The notes under the pieces were generated by a model, which worked only from the letters and a program-made list of their open reading frames with translations, searched no databases and was not told the DNA's origin. A stretch of 64,000 nt of DNA from Typhlomys cinereus. Taxonomy: Eukaryota; Chordata; Mammalia; Rodentia; Platacanthomyidae. The translations under genes and the position numbers were made by a program. The first letter of the stretch is position 1. Every line of letters starts with the position of its first letter. The stretch covers positions 4,592,794 to 4,656,793 of the forward strand of contig JALPQD010000115.1 of NCBI GenBank assembly GCA_023101885.1, written 5' to 3'. Shown piece after piece: positions 49,645-64,000 of this stretch.

Positions 49645-49652
49645 GCACTTTA
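49645..49652 (+). promoter_or_regulatory. miR-17/20/93/106 seed site (8mer) in HBP1 3'UTR
   Basis: GCACTTTA is the full 8-base match to the miR-17 family seed. HBP1 is reported in the literature as a miR-17-5p target, so this site is likely the conserved one. Confidence 0.7.
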
Positions 49653-49856
49653 CTTTTCCTCCAACTGTCTACAATTAGAGCAAATACATTGGCAATACAG
49701 CTGCTTTTGCTCTGAGCTACAATCATGGCTTTTCATGTTACTTACCAAGTGGTATTTTTGGTTAGGATCACAGCTGTAAAATTGATTTTAGTTCATTACA
49801 CTTCTTCATGATGTGGCCCCTCAATTTTGCACACTATATTCTTGTATATTATTTCA

Positions 49857-49862
49857 AATAAA
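49857..49862 (+). terminator. HBP1: HBP1 polyadenylation signal
   Basis: AATAAA in 'atttcaaataaaattt', about 1.05 kb after the stop. The size fits the usual HBP1 3'UTR. Confidence 0.7.
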
Positions 49863-49885
49863 ATTTAAAAAGTTTATCTCTGATT

Positions 49886-51083
49886 TCTGATTGACTTTGG
49901 CTGAATTTTATGTGTAATTGTTACAATAATGGGATCAGGAAATGGAAAAAAAGCAATATCTTGCCCGAAGATTTTTTGTTATAATTAGGTTTCTCATAGG
50001 ATTTTTAAACAATGTCAATAAAAGAGCAAGGACAGTAGTAAATTAAGGACTTGGCTTAATATTTACAGAGAATATCTGTATGAGTTTTTTTAAAATTTTT
50101 GTTGCAAAGCCCCCAGTGTCTATTTTTAATACAATGACAACGCATACAGAAATGCCCCCACTTCATTTAAAAATGTGTGACATTTGAAGAGCACAGTGGT
50201 GTGAGTCTGCCAGAGGTACTGAATTGCATGTTTGTATCATTTTAGAAGGGAGGGGAGGATGCACTTTTTTTGGTATTTATTTGATAAAAAGAGAAGGCAT
50301 GTATATTCCTGCCATTACAGATAAGATCAAAGTACAATTTCATAAAGGACGTCAGCTACTTTCTTCCATTGTGGTGTCTTCATGAGAACTCAAGATTGTC
50401 CAATTTGCAAGCAGGCACCTTATCACACTATCTCACTGGCCCAGATTTTTTCCCCCTAAGAATTTAAAATTCATATCATTTACCATGTGTGTCGGAAGTC
50501 AAGATACCTGGCAGGGTTGATCCTTTCATTCCACCATGTAGATTCAAGGGACCAAACTCAGCTCAGACTTGTCCTTGAACAAGTACATTACTCACTGAGC
50601 CACCTTGGTAGCCCTAGGGATGTATTTTTAGTTTTATTTTTTTAAATATTGATGTCTGACTTCCACTTCCAGATGTGCTATTGGGAAAGTTTGGGCATCA
50701 GAATATCTATAAAAGTATCCTTGGTGATGCGCTTCTGCAGTAAGACTGGAAATCACTGAGCTGCGGACAAAGAAGGGTGGGGGAAGCAAAGTAACTTGAT
50801 CCTGTCCCTGTTAAAAGCAGTGGAAACATTGTAAATAGAGGAACTAAATTGTATAGTGGAAGAAAAATTTTAGCTTGCCTTGAACAAAAATCTGAAGGGG
50901 AAAAAACCGGATGTCTCTCTGGTAATCAGGTCCATGGAATTTAAAAAGTTGGTGATAGTGAACCTATTTTGATCAATAGAAAATCCAGAAAAACCAACTG
51001 TAATCTTCGGTAGGTTAACGGGGTAAGTGTATCTCACTGTCAGGGCTGAACATTTGGTGCCATGTGAAGATTCAGACTGCATT
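49886..51083. other. COG5: Region between HBP1 and COG5 stop codons (COG5 3'UTR, end unknown)
   Basis: COG5 3'UTR runs from 51083 toward lower coordinates. AATAAA signals on the minus strand occur at 50633-50638 and 50276-50281, so the two 3' ends are at most about 0.75 kb apart and may overlap if a later signal is used. An antisense SINE copy lies at 50480-50615. Confidence 0.55.
50480..50615 (-). repeat. tRNA-type SINE, antisense
   Basis: 'agggaccaaactcagctcag' and 'cattactcactgagccacct'. It lies in or just beyond the COG5 3'UTR. Confidence 0.55.
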
Positions 51084-57619
<6,536 letters not shown>

Positions 57620-59044
57620 CTACAAGAAAAAGCGCATGTTAATTCATGACATTCGGGACTGAGAGCGCTGATGTGGTAGGGGAATCATTCTGCCTGAATA
57701 ATAATGTTCGTCCTAGACTGGCTTCTGAAGAATACTTCCCACAATTTGGCCCCAAGATAAACATACACCCAAGCTCTTGCAGGCTCATCTGTCTTTCAGC
57801 TCTTTTCTTAACTCTGGTCACTAGTCAAAGGGTCTGATGTGATTTCCTGCCGAGTCAGCAAAACTCAAAGACAGTTTTAATTAATAAGCTACACTCAAAG
57901 CACAAAGCAAAGCTTTCTAGTGGTATAATTAGTAGACTGTAATCTTGGTTGATCCTTTCAGCTTTCATTTCATATAGACTCTCTGGCTGAATTATAATCT
58001 AATATATATGAACTTTAAAGGTATTAGTTTTCTAACTGCTCTAACAAACTTTTAAAATTAATTTCCACTTGTTATTTTCCCCAAAAGATGGTTTTGTCTT
58101 TCATTTTCAAGAACCAGCTGTTTACATGGGCTTAGGGGAGGTTGTAGGGGCAATATCAGCAGGTCTAAATTGGAGTTGGGGTGTTCAGTTCTTCTAGGCT
58201 TCATGAGATTGGTTCCTGATAAATTGCTGTGAATGGCACAGTTCACCCAGTAATGCAGCTTCATGTACAGCTTGGGGGAGAGCCAGTATCTAAGACACTG
58301 GCTTCAGAAATATCCCGATGGCAACAGTCTCCATGATGTTTGGAATGATGAATTTATTTATGGGACTATCCTTGGGCATGCAGTAGGTGCAGTGACTAGG
58401 CTGCACGTGGCCTCGGGCCTCTTTGTTTTGCCCAATGTTCTTTCTTTTCTTGGTCATCTTGGAAGCTAGGACCTGAAAGGATTCTTTTTTTGTTGACTCT
58501 CTTCTAATGTACTATATAGTTCTGAGTATCACCATCATTGTTTTACAGGAATTGTGTATAGGCAAATCCACTCTATTACCAGTCCTCTGCCCCTTTGTGT
58601 ACAAATCTGGCAAGAAAGATGAGCAGCTGCCCCAAATTGCTCCGAGCAATGCCAATGGACAGGAGTTAGAATATATGCCTAGATTTTAGAAGCCAAAGAG
58701 GAGAGGCTATCACATGATGATTATGAGTCATATAAACACAACATCCTGGTCTCTTTCTTCACCCTGTCTTAATTACCCCAATGTATGAATGAAGTCTTTT
58801 GTGAGACACAGAGCTGAGTTCCTCCCTTCCCTCTTTCCTCCATCTTTTCCTTCCTTTTATTCTTTTCCTCCTTCTTTCCCTGTTTCCACTAATAAGTTTT
58901 TGTATCAAGAGTCAGGGGTTAGCTCAACAACTAGGATCTTATTAGATCCAGAGTATTAGAATTATTATTAATAATATTCTATATGAATTATTCTAAAAGT
59001 GCAATTTATCTCTCCCTACAACCTTTTCTAATTGTCTTATTGTC

Positions 59045-59350
59045 ATGGTTTAAATATAAGTTTCCTCCACAGGTTCAGATATTTGAATCCTTAGTTGATG
59101 TTTGAAAAGGTTATGGTAACTTTAACATGTTGAATCTTGCTGAAGGAAGGTATGTCATAGGAGGTGAACCTTGAGGTTTGTTAGTCCTACCCTGCTTCTG
59201 CTAGCAGTATGTAGTTAGTTGTCATGCCTTCCATGCCTTTCCTGCCATAATGGAATGTATCTCCCCCCCGTGATTTTAAGTCCAATAAATCTCCCTTTTT
59301 CCCTTAGGCTGATTGTGTGGGTGGTGTCTCATAGCAGCACAAAGACTGTG
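59045..59350 (+). repeat. Rodent dispersed repeat (URR1-like)
   Basis: Starts 'catggtttaaatataag' and ends 'cataatggaatgtatctccc' then 'ccaataaatctccctttttc' and 'agcagcacaaagactgtgac'. This resembles the ubiquitous rodent repeat, but the assignment is from memory. Confidence 0.4.
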
Positions 59351-59364
59351 ACACTTATCAAATA

Positions 59365-59720
59365 ACATTATGTTGCACATTTTTAATTTTTATTCTTTGG
59401 CAATTTTATATATGAATACAATGAATTTATGTCATTTTCACCCCTTAGTATCCAATCCTTTTCTACTTCTTTTTCCCACTGCAAAAACCCAAATAATCTT
59501 CCTTCTACTTTCATATCTTTGTGAATATGTATGCCTCACTGTGTGTCCTCAAGGTTATCTGACTGGCATGTGCCTGGGCACTTACTGGAATATGGGTGTA
59601 TCAGTGGGTATGTTACTTAGAAAAGTAGCTTCCCTTTCCCCATTTGGCATTTTTCTTAAAGTCACTGGGGTAGCCTTTCTGTTCATTCTTGTAGTGTATC
59701 ACCAGAAAACTGGCAGATTC
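59365..59720 (-). mobile_element. Antisense L1 3' end
   Basis: 'tttttaatttttattctttg' then pyrimidine-rich sequence. It explains the 122-codon open frame at 59370, which is not a gene. Confidence 0.55.
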
Positions 59721-60489
59721 AAGTTCATAGAAATGTAACTTATGTCTACACTGAGAAGGTACTTTATCTACTTTGGAAATGTTCAAAGTCTAAATTATTC
59801 CACAGTGTTTGCTAATGAAGAACTTTGGGCCATCAGTGAATCACATATGAAGAAAGTTGCTTGAGTAGCTTCTGTTCTGGCTGTGAAGTTCTCTGTGTGG
59901 ATGACACTGTCTTCATGTAAAGAATACTACAATTATCAATACATAAGTACTTACATATAATTTGCTGGGTACAGCTGAAGCTGAAGATGTCAGGCCTCAG
60001 GCTTCACTAACCCTATCTCAAGGTTCCAACTAGTGAACCACACACAGGTGAGACCACCTCTATGAAAAACCCCAAACTTGAAAACAAGAGTGATGTACTC
60101 ATGTGGTCCTCACAACCATGTAACAACTACATGAGAAAGGTAGGAGGATGGTCTCGCTTTTTAACTACAACATTCCTCCTTCTTGCTAGCACAAGAAGCC
60201 TCCCAGGGCCCACAGGATACAGGGCATGAAGACAACTAGAAGCAGACAGGCAGCTTCCCTAGCACATCTGCTCCTAGCACAGCCATTCAGGGTACAGTGT
60301 AGCACAGGGCTGGACTCCATGGTGTCAACCAGAAACAAAGAAAGGAAGTAAAGTTTGGATAGATGTGGGTGATAGCTCTGTGTTGCTTACAACAATGGTG
60401 CCTGATCAAGAGAGCAGGCAATTCAGACAATCCCCTAACTGCTGTGGGAAGTTTAAATTGATTTAAATTCCTAGACAACCAAGACACCA

Positions 60490-61919
60490 TGCCTAATCAC
60501 AAATTTACTTCAATGCCTGGACAGAGCACAGTGCACTTCTAGAAAGGATGGGGGCCAGACCCACCTAGTACTGGAGTTCAAATGGGAACTGTGCCTAGCT
60601 CTGAGCCTACTCCAAGGTCCTGCCTAGCAAAAAGTGGCTCTGTCAAAACTCAGAGCCCACTCTATGGTCTGAAGCACACAAGAAGATACTCACCACATGA
60701 ATCTCTATACAATGGGAACTCTGCCCCTTCTCAGAGCCACACCTGTAGGATATTCAAGCCTGAAACACTGAAATACCAATAACTTCCAACCAAGAAATAC
60801 ACCTTTGTAATTTTGCCAGATCAGGGGTGACTGTGTAGTTCTTCGTCATTCGGGGGTCCAGCCAACGATCTTACTAGTGTCTTGCTGTCCAGCCAGCAGT
60901 CTGTCCAAACTCAGAACAAAGGCAGCAGGTCGGTCAACTAGAAAAGCAAACAATAAGCTCTATCTCCTCAGTTATTATCAGCTGCCATAGCCAAACCAAG
61001 GGCAAACTCATGAAGCGGTCAGTACGGAACAAGAGTTGAGAAGCTCTGTACGATAATAATGTGAAGACAGGAAGACTGTAAAGAATCAGAGGATCAGGAC
61101 ATAAAGGAAATTAATAAGGAGCTTTGAGGAAGTGGACTTTGGAATAGACCAGCAAAGGAGGAGGCTGAGCAATCTACAAAGATACATAGATGGAAATTAA
61201 ATGAAATTTGGAAATCCACACATGAACAAAGCAAGAAATTTGATAAAGAAATGGAAACAATTAAAAAGCAAATCCTAAGCACTTAGCACTCAGCCTAGAA
61301 ATCTTCTGTAAGAGAAGTAGAGAATCTCAACATCCTGACAGGATGCAGTGTAGGGCAATAGAAGAACAGCGAAGTGGATAACAAAGGCCAGCCATAATAC
61401 ACAGTACCAGCGACTCATTAAGGCTCACCCAGAATCAAACCAACCCAATCTCCGCATCCTAAGGCTTTGGGAACTTCACAGAAGAGGGGTGGTGAGACTA
61501 AAAGAACCTAAAGATGGGAAGGTTTACTTTTGGACAAGACATCCCACTCAAAGCAGGACTGCTGCATCTAGGAACTCACTACAGTGAGAATTGTCCTTCC
61601 CAGACCTGCATAATAGCTAACACATCAACATGCCCTCATAGAGTAGCAAGGAACTTATGAGAGATAAGAATAAACAGTGGAAACCTTGGGGACTAAAGCT
61701 GGATGAATGAAGGGAAATTCCCCTACCAGTAGGGTGACTCAAAAAGAGGCAACCTGATAAACCACAGAGGCCTGAACTCGTACAAGAGTAGACAAGCCAC
61801 AGGCAACTCTGGGATCCATAGAAGTAGACAGGCAGAAGGGCGGGATTGATGGAGGGATGATGGAGGGAAGCAGGGATACATAGTCAATATCCTTGTAAAA
61901 GTAGAAAAATTAAAAAAAA
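60490..61919 (+). mobile_element. Internally deleted L1 fragment
   Basis: The 5' part (to about 61270) is A-rich with 'aaagaaatggaaacaattaa', like the L1 5' region/ORF1. It then passes directly into 3'UTR-type sequence and a purine-rich tail. ORF2 is missing. No open frame of size remains. Confidence 0.55.
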
Positions 61920-62100
61920 AGAGTAGACAAACCAGGGTGAACCCTGAGGTCCACAGAAGCAGACAGGCAGGAGGATGAGACAGAGTGGAATGGATTAAGG
62001 AAGGGAATGGGGATGAGTTGGAGAGAGGAGGGAGGAAGGGAAACAGGGATAAGTACTCAATATGCTTGTAAAACTAGAAATATAAAATAAAAAATAAAAA
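61920..62100 (+). mobile_element. Second L1 tail copy placed in the poly(A) of the first
   Basis: It starts again with 'gagtagacaaaccagggtga' right after the A-run that ends the previous tail, and repeats the purine-rich segment and 'aatatgcttgtaaaactaga'. Confidence 0.65.
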
Positions 62101-62214
62101 TTCTATTTTTATTCTCAAAAATAAAACATAAATCCTACAGATGAAAAATACAACAAGCAAGGTAATACTTAATACAAAGCATTTGCCAGCATACTTGAAT
62201 TTAAAGACAAAATG

Positions 62215-62400
62215 AAGGCCAGGAACAGGGCTCACATATGGTGTGGTCAGTTCACTTGGCCCCTGTTGGTAACTCTCCTGTCATGCTCATCAGCTATGAC
62301 CTAGAAATGCGAGCATGAATAAATCCCCTCATTCCCCTAAATTTGGTCATCTATTCATTACAGCAACAGAGATGTGAAAAAAGACAGATTTGGTACTTTA
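62215..62400 (+). repeat. Dispersed rodent repeat, likely copy 3 (partial)
   Basis: 'ggtgtggtcagttcacttgg', 'ctcctgtcatgctc' and 'aataaatcccctcattccc' resemble the second half of the 4250/37503 element. More diverged. Confidence 0.4.
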
Positions 62401-64000
62401 AAAGGAGAAGACTGCCATGGACTAAACCACAGAAGGTCATACTCTTCTAATTTGTCTGCAGCTTTGGGAAGGACTCCCTAAGAGCTATGAGAAAGGGTCA
62501 CTTGCCTAGCCAAACTGGTCAGCCAAATCAACCTTTGTGACCAATGGGGTGACAGATATTACAGCCAGATGATCCTCACATTATGTTCTTAATGCAAATG
62601 ATACAAGAAAGGAAACAAGGCTGACAGAGGGGGCTGGAGCAGGGATGGGATAGTGTGCATGTATGTGCCCAGAACATGTCACGGTCAGAGAATCAAGTAC
62701 ACACGCAAGTTGCCCTCATAAACTAGGATTGGTAAGAAACAGCTGATTTTTCTAGATGTCGCTGTCCTGCAGCAACTGTGAACTGAACCCGAGGGGAGGT
62801 GTGAGGGTTGAGATTCAGACACAAGTGTCTTTTCACAGGAGGGCATGCCTTGCAAGCAGACAACAGGCAGCTCTGAATCTTTATTTCATACAGTATCTAT
62901 ACAGACAGAGAATATGTTAAAAACAGAGGGAATAAACGCAGTTGAAAATGCAGCTGTGTAAACCAGCTCATTATTTCCCTTCCTTATCTACAGAATTTAA
63001 GGAACAGCCATAGCACTTCTTTGAGGCCCAAACAATTAATGAGCAAAAACACCTTCTTGGCAGAATATTCACTCCTTTCAAGGTTAATAAGCAAGATTGT
63101 ATTTTTGACTTCACTACTCAGGGCCCAAAAGTCTTCAAGATGGAGTTGCTCAGACTTTCATAATTATGGGAACATTTCCTTATGTCCCGCAGAAACCAAA
63201 AGAATCCGCCAAGTATATTCACAACATAATCAAAATGCACCAGCACTCAGGGCTCATATCCCGGCCATGTGAATTTTAACAGTCAGCAGTAAATATGCTC
63301 CCCACATCTAGATCAATTAACCTCTCTCTTTGGAGCTGAGCGACAGAAGTTATTTTTCTGACAAGCCAAATCTTCCATACTGGTCACTAAAAGAAATGCC
63401 AAGAGACCCTTGGAGAGCAACAACAAATCTGCTTCCATTATTACAGAGAGCCATCATATTACCTATAAATACCGCATGCAAACACTTTATTTCTAGTGCT
63501 TGTTTTAGGAAGAGAGGGAACACAGCTTGAGCCCTCCCTGTTCCCCAACTCCAGGTGGGATTTGAGACACCAGCAAGTTAAAAAATAAATCACCACCTGA
63601 AGTGTTTTACCAAACAAAGGAAAATTAATTAAGGTGTTATAAAGTCGAAATTCCAAAATGCCATTCTTAGAGATTATTCTAAAAATGGGAGTACTTTTGA
63701 GGTTATACTTTACAGTGAGAAGGCAGAGTTACTTAATCAAGTATTAGATACCTTAGAAAAAACATGTATTTCCAGTCAGACACGGTCATATTTAATGACT
63801 TATGACCATGCAGCCATCAGTTTTCACAGAGCCTGTTAAAGCACTCACGATGTGAAGTACAGAAAAAGTCCTGCTGCCCACGAGAGGGGCCCCTCTCATG
63901 TTGCTGCTACCATACCTATTCCTCCCTCTATTTGGCAAAGGGTGTGGAAAGGTAGTAAGACCATTAGTTATGTGCTCTGATCTGGGAACTCTTATGGCAA

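Larger units (their letters stand above)
48814..49885 (+). other. HBP1: HBP1 3' untranslated region
   Basis: About 1.07 kb, free of SINEs, ending after the AATAAA at 49857-49862. It carries full 8-base seed matches for miR-155 (48981-48988), miR-29 twice (49089-49096 and 49507-49514) and miR-17/20/93/106 (49645-49652). Confidence 0.8.
57620..64000 (-). other. COG5: COG5 intron, continuing past the window
   Basis: No further COG5 exon was recognised. It holds a rodent dispersed repeat (59045-59350), an antisense L1 3' end (59365-59720), a rearranged L1 (60490-62100) and another dispersed repeat copy (62215-62400). 57.84-58.0 kb and 63.0-63.5 kb look unique and could hold conserved noncoding sequence. 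Confidence 0.7.

Noticed and set aside
58263..58689. Two plus-strand open frames with fairly ordinary amino-acid mix, considered as a processed pseudogene
   Set aside because: I recognise no parent gene, poly(A) tail or flanking repeats, so I do not call it. A protein search would decide.
59370..59738. 122-codon open frame
   Set aside because: It lies in an antisense L1 3' end in a COG5 intron. Hydrophobic stretches come from the pyrimidine-rich strand.
57620..64000. Search for further COG5 exons upstream
   Set aside because: I looked on the minus strand for the conserved segment that should precede PLLFQ and found no match with splice sites. The next exon is probably outside the window.

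Overview
This is a window of a mammalian nuclear genome: short exons with GT-AG introns, a CpG-island promoter, LINE-1 debris and many short tRNA- and 7SL-derived SINEs. Copies ending in a 'gagatggctcag' tRNA-like head, B1-like and B4-like composites, and lineage-specific L1 tails point to a rodent, probably muroid-related. I cannot name the species. Gene order and protein identity match the conserved mammalian block PRKAR2B - HBP1 - COG5 (human 7q22).

Layout. (1) 1-14.4 kb: the last six coding exons and 3'UTR of PRKAR2B (+ strand), the RII-beta regulatory subunit of cAMP-dependent protein kinase. The first exons lie before the window. (2) 14.4-21.8 kb: intergenic sequence with no gene that I can support. 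(3) 21.5-22.9 kb: CpG-island promoter of HBP1, with CCAAT boxes, a ZNF143-type element and a G-rich intron start. (4) 21.9-49.9 kb: complete HBP1 (+ strand), an HMG-box/AXH transcription factor, in 11 exons with the frame intact throughout. A short N-terminal extension can be encoded from exon 1. (5) 51.1-57.6 kb: the last three coding exons of COG5 (- strand), a Golgi tethering-complex subunit, convergent with HBP1. One exon carries an extra base that breaks the frame. From 57.6 kb to the end is COG5 intron.

The three genes do not form a functional pathway: RII-beta is cAMP/PKA signalling, HBP1 is RB-linked transcriptional control and COG5 is Golgi trafficking. They share a neighbourhood, and HBP1 and COG5 have converging 3' ends. 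No microbial operon, CRISPR array, tRNA or rRNA gene was seen. Most short open frames in the window are chance frames in introns, SINEs, L1 pieces or the GC-rich island.
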